Below, in pieces: positions 13,690 through 24,929 of a DNA stretch of 64,000 bases. The stretch is from Cephalotrichum gorgonifer (Eukaryota > Ascomycota > Sordariomycetes > Microascales > Microascaceae), in contig ONZQ02000002.1 of assembly GCA_900312665.1 (NCBI GenBank), positions 967,865-1,031,864 on the forward strand, written 5' to 3'. Within the stretch, counting starts at the first letter, position 1. Every line of letters starts with the position of its first letter. The translations under genes and the position numbers were made by a program. The notes beneath the pieces were generated by a model that did no database searches, had not been told where the DNA came from, and saw only the letters and a list, made by a program, of their open reading frames with translations.

Positions 13690-14350
13690 TGGAGCAGGTG
13701 CCTTGCCTCAATTCATCGACTGTCTCACCAAGGGACACCTCACTTTTTTTTCGCCCCAGGTAAGTGTTCACTTGTTCTCCTCGGTTTACCCACCCCCCAC
13801 CGTCCTTGGGATATCTGTTCTTCCAAACCTGGAGGCTCAACTAGTCACATTAGCCGCTGACCAGACCATCATATTGCTTCGATAGAACTACAAGAAAGCC
13901 ACACTGATGCTCACACCTAAGCTCCCATCATCTGCGCTGTACATTACAACTCAAATCTCAACACCGACCGCTCACATCTATCACTGACGCTTCCTTGTCC
14001 CTTGTCATACGAGGGTGAAGCGAGCTGAATACCTCCAACCCCCATTTTGGTACGAGTTGCGGACTATTCACTTTGGTATAATGACGTGGATCTAACTTTG
14101 CTTCTCTAGGAAGTTGGTATTGAGGAGGTCCCTCAGCTATTCGACCTCAGTTGGAGTGCTCTTTTCGTTAATCTGTATGTCCCACCCTTGTGCTTCTCAT
14201 CAACACCTTCTCTTCACCTTGCCTTACGCTGTGCTTGACCTGGTCCTAGACCCAGATCAATCTAGCTGCTAATCTTTACCGCGGTCTGTCTTGGAGAGAC
14301 TGGGGTTGGAATATCGGCTACTAAGTCACTTCACTAACAGTGTCATCTTT
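13690..14350 (+). other. Candidate spliced exons (leader of the BTB-bromodomain gene or a small separate gene)
   Basis: Several strong splice signals line up on the plus strand: a donor GTAAGT at 13760, an acceptor TTCTCTAG ending at 14109 with an upstream CTAAC branch point, a donor GTATGT at 14175, an acceptor TCCTAG ending at 14249, and an acceptor CACTAACAG ending at 14340. Piece 14110-14174 encodes residues like EVGIEEVPQLFDLSWSALF. Piece 14250 onward can encode INLAANLYRG. I recognise no family. They could be 5' UTR exons, an N-terminal extension of the gene starting at 14411, or a small independent or decayed gene. The frames do not join uniquely. Confidence 0.3.
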
Positions 14351-14410
14351 TCACCAGACACCTTTTATCACCCCTATCCAAAGCACCCGGCAGCACGTCG
14401 GGTCAAGACC

Positions 14411-16013
14411 ATGTCGTACAAGATTAATGGCCATAGCACGGCCCATCCTGCGGATGATGCCTCAAAACGAACTCGGCCTTCCTTCTCCTGGCTGTGAGTT
14501 TAAACTTCTCATCCATCGATGTTACCTACGTGTTCTTCCCCGATTCCTTTTCAAGGCCCCCCAGCCCGATCATGAACTCCCAGACGATGTCAAAGTCGTC
14601 CTTATTCAAAGCAATGCTCGCTTCTATTGGCCAATCCTAATCACCACCTTGCCTCATCTGCACCTCTCCCTCATGGACTCAACCTGGCCATGTAGTGATT
14701 AAACTGACTTGTGAATACAGGCAACCACATACAATCTTTGTGGTTGTCATGGTTGGGCCCGAGGAAATACCGTTTGGTTTGCAAAAAGACCTCCTTTGCT
14801 CGGTGTCAGGATATTTCAAACTCTACTTTGACGACGCCCCCAACAATATAATCGAGCATGTTGTCAAGATCCCCGAGACCACCGTGGAGGTATTCGGCCT
14901 AGCTCAGACCTATATCTACACTCAAGAGGTCTGGCCTGATGACCAGAGCGTGCCGACATACGAGGAGCTGTTCGCACTCTGGCAGCTCGGTCTCAAGTAC
15001 GAGATTGACGGGCTCTGCGACAAGACTCTCGAGTGCATGCAAGAAGTTAAGCAGCGGACACGGCAGATACCTGGGGCCAGTCTTGTCTCCAGAGTATGGA
15101 AAGAGACGGACGAGGGAACGCCGATCCGGAGGCTCTTCCTGCAATGGGCCGAAGAGTACTTCCAGTCCTCCGATGCCCCAGCCGACTTTGCGAAGAGCTT
15201 GCCACAGGAGTTTCTATGCGAGCTGGTGGTCGAGATGAGCTCTATCGCCTCCGGCCCCGCCTCGGGCTCTGCAAATTCTAGTGTACCCCCTCCAAGTGCC
15301 GACCCCAGCGCAGCCGTCGCTGCTATCGTGAGTTCGAAGAAGAATGTACACTATCTAGCCGGCGTCGCCGATTCGAGTGAAGACGACACCTCAAAGTCCT
15401 TGAAAAAGCAGCGTCGGAACCCGCTTCCACTGGAGGCGGCTATGAAAGCTCGCGCTCCCAGCGCGCCCCAACCTAGCCGACCCCGTAAGAGCCTGACGTC
15501 GGTCACTAAGAAACCGGTTATGGGACGGCGAATCAGTGGCGGCCTCGCCCCCGACGGGACGTTTACCGATGTCCAGAAGGTTGAGTTCTGCGCCGACCTC
15601 CTAACTCGGATGTTGTCCGGGCCAGGTAAGTTGCATCCCAGATTTCCCGCAAATGACACGTAACGAGTGCGGGATCCTAACTTGAAGTCTCCGCAACAGG
15701 ATACTGGACCCGCCTCGTCAAACCCTTCAGAACGCCCGTAGACCCCGTGGCGGACGGTGTTCCCGACTACCTCGACAAAGTGAAACAACCCATGGATCTT
15801 ATGACGATCAAGTCCAAGATGGACCGGAGAGCGTACGAGTCTGCAGACGCCTTTGCAGGCGACGTGCGGCTGATTGTGGACAACTGCAAGGCGTACTGGA
15901 AGAAGGGGGACCCACTGTACGCGGAGGCGGAGAGGTTTTCGAAGAGCTTCGAGGAGAAGTTTGCCGAGATGGGGAAGTGGTTGACTAAAATGAATACTTT
16001 CGACCAGGCGTAG
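14411..16013 (+). CDS. BTB/POZ-bromodomain fusion protein, 433 aa
   Basis: Three exons: 14411-14493, 14721-15625 and 15700-16013. The first intron is 227 bp with a CTGAC branch point, the second 74 bp. Both joins preserve frame and give 433 residues. Residues about 29-135 form a BTB/POZ domain (FVVVMVGPEEIPFGLQKDLLC, then SGYFKLYF), a dimerisation and protein-interaction module. Residues about 200-310 are a low-complexity basic linker (KKQRRNPLP, RPRKSL), plausibly nuclear-targeting. Residues about 312-422 are a bromodomain: ZA-loop PVDPVADGVPDYLDKVKQPMD, then VDNCKAYWKKGDPLY. Bromodomains normally read acetyl-lysine on histones. Here Trp396 stands where the acetyl-lysine-anchoring Asn is expected, so canonical binding is doubtful. 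A nuclear adaptor role is inferred. The ATG at 14411 gives the frame that splices into the BTB domain, but the frame is open further upstream to about 14291. Confidence 0.85.
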
Positions 16014-16470
16014 GGAGGGCTCTCCTTGTCTACCCCGTATTAGACTGTTGACGGGGTTCTTAAACCATCTCACATGTAACTGGTGTCCGGTCGTTGTTAA
16101 GTTTCTCGGAGGTCGGGGGGTGTGGAATACGGGAGAAAGCAGAAAAGGGAGGGTTGTGGACATTTGTAACATAGCTTATACGGCTTTATCGCCCTCAAGG
16201 ACACGTTAATTACTATTTTCTGTACACAATCTAAGGGAAAGAAGCAATCAGCTTACTTCTCTCTCCTTATCAAAGAACATCCTCACGGTCCCAACCCCAG
16301 TTTCCGCCCAGATTAAAAAGAAGAAAAACTCTTTCCTTATCCCATGTTGGTAGAGGCATGTAGAGCCAATTATTTTAGCAATGCCCCCCTTTACCGAATA
16401 ATCAGTGTAAGCGGTCTCCCGCGGCATTTTCCCACCTTACCCTTACCCAGCTCGCCTTTGGTATGTGGGA
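16014..16470. other. Convergent intergenic spacer
   Basis: Lies between the 3' ends of the BTB-bromodomain gene (+) and the two-exon hypothetical gene (-). It should hold both 3' UTRs; no further feature was seen. Confidence 0.6.
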
Positions 16471-17200
16471 CTATCCCCTACGCCGCTTACACGATCCAGT
16501 CTTCGTACGGTTCACCTCACGCTTCGCTCCCTCTTCTTCGGAATCCGAGTCCCCCTGGGGAGAATCAGACTTTGCAACGGACGTCCCTCTCGTGGCGTGC
16601 TCGGTGGTCTTGCAAGTGACGACCTTGTCTGAGCCGCTACTTCCGGACTCAAGGGCTGCATTTCGAGAACTAGTGTGGCTCCCAGAGTCAATGCTCGGGG
16701 GCAGGACGCAACCGAGGTCCGCCTCGAAGTCGTCCCGCGAGCGCTTGTGGTTCCTAGAGATATCCGGGGGAAGCCCTGCGAGGTCGAAGAGGAAGGGGTA
16801 GCCCTGGGACCCGTGTTGCGAGGCGACGTCGGGGGAGGGTTGCTCTTCCGCGTTTCCGTCTCGGGGCGGGGCGTTGGGGCCGGACCAGTCCGTTGGGTCC
16901 GAGTCTTGGCGTGGTGGAGTCTCGTGTATTGGGCCTAGGTCAGTGTTGATGACAGGGGTGGGGGGGTCGAGGGCTCCTTGTGGGGAGGCGTGGGATGGGT
17001 CGCGGTTGGGGGTGGGCGACCTGAGGAGTGTAAGTCATCTTCCACGGGAGACGGGACGGTGAGTGGGGAGCGCTGAGATCTAGGATGCTCATAGTTCGTG
17101 CTCACCTTGTTGAAGTCGGGGGCTCCACAGCTGTAGAGGCGCAGTCGGAGACATCAGCATCGGAGAGGTCGCCGTGTTGTTGGGAAAAGACGGGAGCCAT
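16471..17200 (-). CDS. Hypothetical two-exon protein, 214 aa, Ser/Pro-rich
   Basis: Exon 1 is 17200-17106 and exon 2 is 17020-16471, joined across an 85-bp intron with a GTGAGC donor and CAG acceptor. The second exon has no in-frame ATG, so only splicing reveals the gene. The join is phase-consistent and yields an open frame of 214 residues ending in a basic tail (CKRRRG). Composition is polar and low-complexity: acidic-Ser N-terminus, Pro-rich middle (TPVINTDLGPIHETPPRQD), a conserved-looking core around YPFLFDLAGLPPDISRNHKR, then a Ser/Glu-rich tail (SDSEEEGAKREV). I recognise no family. The frame upstream of Met1 encodes a hydrophobic stretch, LGIIALTLILVIVLA, directly preceded in frame by ATG TAA. 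The true N-terminus may therefore be a membrane anchor reached by splicing from further upstream. Convergent with the BTB-bromodomain gene; divergent from MLH1. Confidence 0.62.
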
Positions 17201-17335
17201 CTTTGCACGAGTGGAAGCGAGTACGATGACGAGTATGAGCGTAAGGGCTATAATTCCCAGTACTGAACAAGGTTACATGCTAGCTGAAGGGTGTTGACGG
17301 TGTCCTTCTACGAAGACGATGTGAACGCGAGACTC

Positions 17336-17343
17336 TATTTATA
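17336..17343 (-). promoter_or_regulatory. TATA box of the two-exon hypothetical gene
   Basis: TATAAATA on the minus strand, about 136 bp upstream of the ATG at 17200. A transcript starting about 30 bp downstream would have a leader of roughly 100 nt containing the ATGTAA start-stop element at 17278-17273. Confidence 0.45.
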
Positions 17344-18441
17344 CGTAGAGAAAGCATGGATCAACTAGTACGTGGGCAAGTCGATAAACTATCTGGGTTT
17401 GGGGCTGGACAGGGCACCATCCTGCGCTGGGCATGCATATAATATCTGCATTTGAAAACGTAGTTTTGTTTTTCGGTTGGTTGGGGGGGGATGAAGTATT
17501 ACACACAGTTGAATAGTTTGGGGAATAGTTGGGGGTATCGTTGGGGGGACGTGGGGGGTTAAGGTGGGATGGGATTTCTGGTCCTAGGAGTAGGAGACGG
17601 AATATGACAAGATGGCGGACAGGATGAGAGTACGTATAACAATGCAAAGGCAGTGATGGAGTCTATCACAGATATGGTTTACATATAGTGCTGGGCGGAC
17701 AGGCCGCCTACTCGAACAAGATGTATACGGAGGGTTGTTCCCCTGGATCTATGGATAAACTAGCTTAAGGAACGGTCAGACCGTCCAGCTGGATCCTCTG
17801 GGTCCAGGGGTATCCTCCCCGGAGTCCCGGGGCACGCACCCTGATGTCCGGTACCCGTAGCACGAACCAGGGATCCACAGCCCCGTCCCCAAAACGGGGG
17901 TTGGAGCCTGCATTATCCTTCCTCCGTGGGGAAAGTGCTAAGTGGGGGGGACATCAGCCAGGGAGGGAGGAAGAAAGGTAGCGACGTCCACGTGTAGATG
18001 AGCGGCAGGCGGAGAAGGCATCCGCCAATCTAGTGTCGATGGGTGGGCGCGGGGTAGTATGAAACAAACAGGACGGTCTACGAGTGTTGGTGAGGCATTT
18101 TAGTCTGCGCAGCAACGGCCTCAGATATTGGAACTCTGGTGAGTGTGGATGGCGCCTATAGGCCCAGAGTCCCGCGAAGGGTGAGGGCGAGGTGAGAGAG
18201 GGCGGTGTGATGAGGGTGGTTGGCGGCCGAGTCGGGATGAAAGCCTGGTCACACAATGAAAAGGCGTCCGTCTCTCGGGGAGGTATTAGGTTATGTTTGG
18301 GGAAGGGGGGGTTACCGGGGGAGCTGGAAGCCTCATGCTAAAAATGTGAATTAGAGGTTCATGTTACGGAGAATTGCTTTGCGTGCATCAAGACGTGGAC
18401 ATAAGGGAACCTCCACTGTGGGGCGAGCGCGTAAAGTGGAG

Positions 18442-18453
18442 TATCACGTGATA
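18442..18453. promoter_or_regulatory. TATCACGTGATA palindrome upstream of MLH1
   Basis: A perfect 12-bp palindrome with an E-box core (CACGTG; the wider core TCACGTGA is of the Cbf1/bHLH type) about 360 bp upstream of the MLH1 ATG. The identical 12-mer lies upstream of the Rad51-paralogue gene at 49859-49870. Regulatory function is inferred. Confidence 0.5.
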
Positions 18454-18813
18454 GCGCGCACAACGGTGCGGTAGTGAAGCGTTCACATCCATCTCTGGAC
18501 TGTGAGACGTGACATTAGCCACCCTACGCTGGAGAGCACCCTCAGTTCCTCACCCAACGGCGGAGGTCGGGATAAATCGGACTTAAACCAAGAACTTCAT
18601 TGGATCACCAATCGCGGGGCGACCGGTCCTTTTTGAGCTTCTGCAGCGGAAAGCTGGGACTGACACACTTATTTTCGAGGCCCCATCGCCTCACTCGCTC
18701 GTCGTCCGCCTCGTCTTGAACCTATCAGACGCCGAGATTATCCGATTTCAAAAATTCCGCCGAGGGGCCTCGATTCCATTCTCCCATTCTTTACCCGCCT
18801 CAAGTCTTCGGAT

Positions 18814-21317
18814 ATGACCGACGTAATGCAACTTGATAATGCCACGACGGCGGGGACTAAGCGGAAGGCCGAGGGGCCTGGAGAGGGAGAGCCGGCTCCA
18901 CGAAGGATCAAGGTGTGCCAACCTTGCCTCGCTTTCAAGATGAATATACACCTGCACCAACGCCCCAGTCCCCCGTTTTGATACATCGTTTTTTTTCGGT
19001 TCTCCCTCTGTCTATCCTCTCCCGTCTCTTCGACTGGTGGAAATGGTAGTCCGGTACCGGTGCTGATGCTTGCAACTAGGCCCTTGCCGAGTCCGTCGTG
19101 AACAAGATCGCGGCTGGGGAAATTATCATAGCCCCGGTAAACGCCCTGAAGGAACTAATGGAGAACGCTGTCGATGCGGGCGCCACAAATCTAGAGATTC
19201 TTGTCAAGGATGGAGGGTTGAAGCTCTTGCAAATCACTGACAATGGCTGCGGTATCGAGGTACGTGTTCGCCTCTATACTCCCCTCCCCCCCCTTTTCTC
19301 CTTCATCCTCCCTACAAGCCTACATACAAGCCTACAAGTACACAAATGGGCTGCCGCATCCGTCGTCCGCCCCATTCCGAAACTAAACCCACGTACGTAG
19401 AAAGATGATTTGTCTATACTCTGTGAGAGGCACACCACCAGCAAGCTATCTTCCTTCGAGGACCTCAAAGAGATTTCGACGTACGGATTCCGCGGCGAGG
19501 CGTTGGCCAGCATCAGCCAGATTGCACACCTGTCCGTGACGACCAAGACGAAGGACTCCGCTGTCGCGTGGCAGGCCAAGTATCTCGAGGGGCGCATGGT
19601 CCCCCCCAAGCCGGGGGCATCGGCTGAACCCAAGTCTACCGCAGGGAGGCAGGGCACTCAGATCAAGGTGGAGGACCTGTTCTTCAACATACCCATTCGC
19701 CGCAAGGCGTTCCGGTCACCGGCGGAGGAGTTTTCCAAGATCATGGACATGGTCGGGCGGTATGCCATTCACTGCAGCAACATAGGATTTTCCTGCAAGA
19801 AGGCGGGAGATGCCTCGGTGGGCCTGTCGGTATCACCGACCGCCACCACGGTCGATCGCATACGGCAGATCTACGGCTCTGACGCAGCGAACGAGCTGAT
19901 CGAGTTCTCCAGCGAGGATGTGCGCTGGCAGTTCAAGGCCAGTGGGTTCGCGACGAACGCCAACTACAGTCACAAGAAGACCACGTTGCTGCTGTTCGTC
20001 AACCATCGCTGCGTCGAGTCACGGGATATCAAGAAGTCGCTCGAAGAGATGTACAAGGCGTTCTTGCCCAAGAACGCTCACCCGTTCGTCTACCTCAATC
20101 TCGAGATTAACCCCCACAGCGTGGACGTCAACGTGCACCCTACGAAGCGGTATGTCAAATTTGAGCATGAGGACGAGATCGTGAGGGCAATCTGCGAGGA
20201 AATCAGCTCCAAACTTGCATCTGTCGACAAGAGTCGGGCCTTTATGACTCAGTCTCTGCTCCCCGGTGTCAAGGTGACGACAATCTCTCCGCAGCCAGGA
20301 GACGATGCGGCGAGCTCGATGCAGACCCCAGGCCCGGGGACGACCAGAAGGCGGAGGAACTCGAACAGTCTAGTTAGGACGGATACGAGCGTTCGGAAGA
20401 TCACCACTATGTTCCACTCGACGCCGGGCGGTGCCGCAACAGAGGACGCGGTCGGGGAAGGTAAGGACTTCCTCGCCATGGCGGCCCCCGAGAACATCAA
20501 CTACGAGATTGTCGACAGACAGGCGGTCACATGCCGCCTCACGAGCATAAAAGAGCTCAGGGCCGACGTCCGCGAGGAGATGCACAACGAGCTCACGGAC
20601 ATCATTTCCAATCACACCTTTGTCGGCGTCGTCGACGAGCGGCGGAGGCTGGCGGCTATCCAGGGGGGCATCAAGCTCTACCTGGTCGACTACGGGCTCA
20701 TGAGCTACGAGTACTTCTACCAGCTCGGCCTCACGGACTTTGGCAACTTCGGAACCATCCGCTTCACGCCGCCCCTCGACCTCCGCGAGATGCTCCGCAT
20801 AGGAGCCGAGGCGGAGAAAGCCGCACTCTCGCCGCCGGAGAGCGACTTTGACGTCGAGTCACTGGTCGAGAAGGTTGCGGAGCAGCTCATCGAGCGGAGG
20901 GAGATGCTGGCCGAGTACTTCTCCTTCGAGGTCTCTCCCGCCGGCGACCTCGTGTCCATACCGCTCCTGATGAAGGGTTACACGCCGCCGCTGGTGAAGC
21001 TCCCGCGCTTCCTACTCCGGCTCGGCCCCGCGGTAAACTGGAGGGAGGAGAAGGCCTGCTTCGAGTCGTTCCTGAGGGAGCTTGCGGGGTTCTACGCGCC
21101 CGAGCAGCTGCCGGCCCTGCCCGGAGACGAGGAGTCCGCGAAGGAGGAGGAGATTGATGCGAGACTCAGGGGCCGGAGGAGGAATGTGAGGTGGGCGGTA
21201 GAGAATGTGCTTTTCCCGGCCTTCAAGGCGAGGCTGGTTGCAACGGGGGGTCTGATGGAGGGGGTCATGGAGGTGGCGGACTTGAAGGGGCTGTATCGGG
21301 TTTTCGAAAGATGTTGA
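18814..21317 (+). CDS. MLH1: DNA mismatch repair protein MLH1
   Basis: Three exons, 18814-18912, 19080-19259 and 19401-21317, give 731 residues; yeast and human MLH1 are about 760. MLH1 pairs with Pms1/Pms2 (MutL-alpha) to couple MutS mismatch recognition to strand incision, and with Mlh3 in meiotic crossing-over; it acts in the nucleus. The GHKL ATPase motifs are intact: ELMENAVDAGATN (58-70, catalytic Glu61 and Asn62), DNGCGIE (87-93) and GFRGEAL (122-128). The transducer domain follows (VNHRCVESRDIKKSLEEMY, then NVHPTKRYVKFEHE). After a variable Ser/Thr-rich linker comes the C-terminal dimerisation domain, ending in the MLH1 hallmark FERC (728-731). The first 33 residues are a charged, nonconserved extension; Met5 is an alternative start. 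Introns are 167 and 141 bp, both phase 0. Followed in tandem after 332 bp by the DUF202 gene. Confidence 0.96.
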
Positions 21318-21649
21318 TGTTCGGGCGCATGGGGTTTAAGGCGTTCTGGTCATGTAGTAGGGGCAGGGTTTCTAGGGATGAGTGTGTTGTAAATACCACG
21401 AACAAGGGGGAGGACGAAGGGAGTTATTGCGTCATGAGCGAACGCATCGCATCACATCCAGTACAAGACCTGCGAGTGCACAGTATACGTAATAAACTCC
21501 GTACTGTACATCCCCACCTTGAACGACACCTTAACCTCGAGTTATCCCGCCGCAATCACGATTCATGCCGTCTTTGCCCCGCCACCGACATCGCCATTGT
21601 CCTTCGCGAACCCTTGGTAAAACAGAGGCGGCGACCGAAAGATTCCATC

Positions 21650-22942
21650 ATGGATGTCGATGATGAAAGAGAGGAATATGATGTCGAGGAGAGGCGGTGC
21701 TTACCTACCCTAGCGGGGATAGTTAGACCCGTCGAGGTTCCATCAGGGTGAGTTTGGGTCCCCCCGAGCTGCTTCCTTTTCTCGCGCATCTTCCTGTTCA
21801 TCTCATTGATTCTACCTGCTCCATTTTCATCAATGCTTCGTACTTTTTTTGGTTGTTCTATACCCCGAAATCACCCTCTCTTGAGTGATACCCATTCCTC
21901 GTTAGATGACTTACTCGTATTGATGTTCTTCCCTGGTCGATTGAGACTCCTGGTTCAAATGAAGGATTACGGGCTTTATTTGTGACGACGGTTGACCGGG
22001 ACTGACTGGTTTTGGGAGTTTAGAGGCCAGGGATACGCCCTGAAGTCTTTTTGGTCGTGGCCTCTTGGCCCGCTGCTTTTCCGGAATGAGAGCAGCGATG
22101 CGAGGGATCACTGCGCTAATGAGAGAAGTACGATTACCTTTCCCTCTCCCCTCTCCCCTCTCCGCCGTTCCCTCTATCTAGTCTTCCATATCACCGCCCT
22201 TGTTTCCCTTGTTCGCTCTCGGCGCGTGTCTCCTCTCATCTCGTAGTTTCTGAGATCAAAACAATCTCGGAATCTCCGGACATGGGAGACGAGCATTCCT
22301 TCACCCGGCGACAGGGCGAAGGAAAGGAATGGACTCCCACCCAAAGGACAAACGGGCCCAGCGAAACAGGAACAGATAGATCAAGAGAAGTTAAGAGGCT
22401 GTGCTAACGATTAAATCGACGAGCTAGCATTCTTATCGTACCTCCGGCTATCGGTCTACATGGCCATCGTCTCCAACGCCATAGTCCTCTCTTTCCACCT
22501 CAAGAGTCAGCCCAGCGAACTGGAGATGCGGATGTCCAAGCCTCTGGGGATCGTGTTCTGGGCACTCTCCCTATGCTGCTTGGGGCTTGGTGCTGGGAAT
22601 TATATCAGTATGTACCCCCTTCCCGGAACTGCGGTGGGTTATTTTTGAAGTCAGGGCTGAAACCACGCAGCGACTGTCAACAAGTACGGAGGAAAGGTAG
22701 CGATAGTCCAGAGCGGATGGAAAACGCAAGTCGTAGGTTCCCCTCAACTAACTCCACTCCTTCACCCTTGTCCATGGACCGCCCATCGTTAGACCCCCGG
22801 TGTCCTTGCTTTGGGTCCCTCGGATACCAAGTCGCTCAGGTACTAATACTCGCAGGTCCTGGGCGCCATATCGGTTTCCATCGTGGGCACCTGCGTCGTG
22901 CTCCTCATCATTGCGAAGATATCGGGAGGGAACCACTCTTGA
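21650..22942 (+). CDS. DUF202/YidH-family membrane protein, 176 aa
   Basis: Five exons: 21650-21747, 22024-22127, 22428-22607, 22671-22732 and 22856-22942. All four joins are phase-consistent and total 176 codons. The family hallmark is reconstituted across the second intron: ARDHCANER joins TFLSYLRLSVYMA, the N-terminal signature of DUF202 proteins. Three hydrophobic segments follow: VYMAIVSNAIVLSF, PLGIVFWALSLCCLGLGAG, and VLGAISVSIVGTCVVLLIIA near the C-terminus. The basic loop VNKYGGKVAIVQSGWKTQV between helices 2 and 3 also fits fungal members. The function of the family is unknown; a vacuolar or plasma-membrane location is often predicted. The acidic first exon (MDVDDEREEYDVEERR) is the least certain part, since it rests on splice signals alone. 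Transcribed in the same direction as MLH1. Confidence 0.85.
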
Positions 22943-23571
22943 GTAAGGAGCGGCGGTTGTCAGGGGTGTTGTTTATTTGCCTTTCCTCTTCGAGCATGCG
23001 CTTTTATAATTCTATCAATCAAAGTCTGATCGGTTCGAGAGCCGTCAGGGGCGTTTCTTGTATATACAAGTATATGCTACTGGAGAAGAACCGCCATTTC
23101 ATAACGACATACCCTCGCACCCAGACGAGATCGATGGACGTCAGGTCCCATATGCTACCCATCAAACATAGGTGCAGCCATGCGGCGACGGATCGTCTCT
23201 AAGGGCTTTCAGCACGCCGAACCCGCCGTTACCGCTCGCTCTATGAACGTACAAAGGGACTGTCCGCGAGCTGACAGCTCCGTCCAGTTCTGGCAATGGA
23301 ACCCACAATCCCCTTCTATGGTGTGATAGGTGACGGGATATGTGTCTGCGCACTTCAACTGTGAGCCCGGAGTTCAACTCGTCGCTACCACAGGGAGAAA
23401 ATGGGGTCAGATTCGCAACCCATCACCGGTCAGGGATTCCTGTTCCTGTCCGCGAGGATACACTGGCCCCTCTCTCATAACACTGCACTGCCAGTACCTC
23501 TCAGCCAGCTAGCCCTCGTCGCGCCGTCTACGTTAGTTTATCCCACGTAGCTCCCCGTTCAAGCCCAAACC

Positions 23572-23607
23572 CACTCGTCCGAGGATGTCCACTCGTCCGA
23601 GGATGTT
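23572..23607 (+). repeat. 18-bp tandem duplication
   Basis: The unit CACTCGTCCGAGGATGTC is repeated twice in tandem with one mismatch in the last base. Each unit contains the short inverted word CTCGTCCGAG. Confidence 0.85.
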
Positions 23608-24929
23608 GTCATCTCCAGGGGACTTCTATCGCAACCCCCCGGGGTTCCCCTGACTGCAGGAAGCCTCAGAACGCATGAACCGCTCTCCATCCAGAATCCG
23701 AACCTCAAACCATCTGCACCTCACCCCGATCTCCTCCCTTCCGCGTCCCTCCACCCCCGTCCCCTTACGCCTCCCCGAAGGTCAGTGCAGAGGCAGTAGA
23801 GTCGCACGTTTCCCTTCCAACCGACAGAATGAATAAACCCGACTCTACCCCCTACCCCCCTTCGGCAAGGAGCGGGAAAAAGGGGGGGGTTAAAATATCC
23901 TCAGACGGGACGATATATCGCCGACATCAGAAACCGCGCGGCCCTTCCCCCGCCCCGTGGCGATCCCCGACAACCGTCCGCCGCCCTGCCCTTTTTTTTT
24001 TCCCTCCTCCCGATAGACACACGGAACGGGACAGAAGCTTGATGAATAAGGTCGGCAGTCGGTGAGTGGAGGAGAGAGATCTTAGGTCCGATTGCCAGGG
24101 TCGGATTGGTTCTTGTTCTGCGGTGTCACGGCGGGAGAGGGGAGAGAAGGGTGGCGCGGGAGAGGCTGCGTTGATTCTTCCCGCCTACACGACATATTGC
24201 GATAGATCCGAGGTTGCAATCTTCCCTCGCTGTCGGTTTATTCTAATCCAATCTGACGCGAGATCTTAATCCCCCGCGGGGGGGTTAGACGTTAAGCGGG
24301 GGTCAGAGGAAGAGCTATCATCACATGTGAAAGGGGCAGCACCTTGGTCTAGTGCTTATTTTTTATGATAGGCGGGCCCGATAGTAAGGGGAAAAGTACG
24401 TGTAGGGATAATTGGGAAAGGGGTAAAAGAGTACAGGAAAACACAGCTCGGTGCCGTCATCGCTTAAACCTCCCGTGTCCATCTCGCAGCCTCCTCCCGC
24501 GCTCTTGCTGAAGCGAATGAAGCTCTCGCATCTTATCTCGATACTCCTAGCTTCTTCCCCCCTCTCAGACCCCCAGATCCCGCCAGCGCTATCATCTCGG
24601 GCAATCGGAACAGCCTACTCCTCTCTCCACTATTTCTCAATTATCATCCTAATCAATCCCCACCCCCAACTAACATCGGCCCGTCCCCCCCTTCTCCCCC
24701 TTCCCCATCATACATCGCAACTTCAACCTCTTACTCCCACCCCCTTCCTGAAAACAAAGGTGGTGCCTGAATATCGGCAAAAGCTGTCAAGCAGCCGCAT
24801 GGTAGTATCCGGGGCTTCTTATCAGTTCTCACTTCTGTTTTGTCTCCGGGAGACGCGGGAAGCAGAACAGCCGAAAATGAATGAGGGTTGGACTCTCGAT
24901 GTTAAAGGTGCGGGGAGACAAAAAACACG

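Larger units (their letters stand above)
11757..14410. other. Intergenic, with candidate leader exons near its right end
   Basis: From 11757 to about 13680 I can support no gene; short ORFs on both strands overlap each other without family motifs. From about 13690 to 14350 the plus strand shows exon-like pieces bounded by good fungal splice signals, described separately. Confidence 0.5.
17201..18813. other. Divergent intergenic region
   Basis: Holds the promoters of the minus-strand hypothetical gene and of MLH1. The TATA box and the TATCACGTGATA palindrome are listed separately. Short ORFs inside show no family features. Confidence 0.55.

Noticed and set aside
22573..23202. 209-codon plus-strand frame across the 3' exons of the DUF202 gene
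   Set aside because: Wrong phase. The DUF202 frame with two further introns reconstructs helix 3 and the family loop, and this frame does not.
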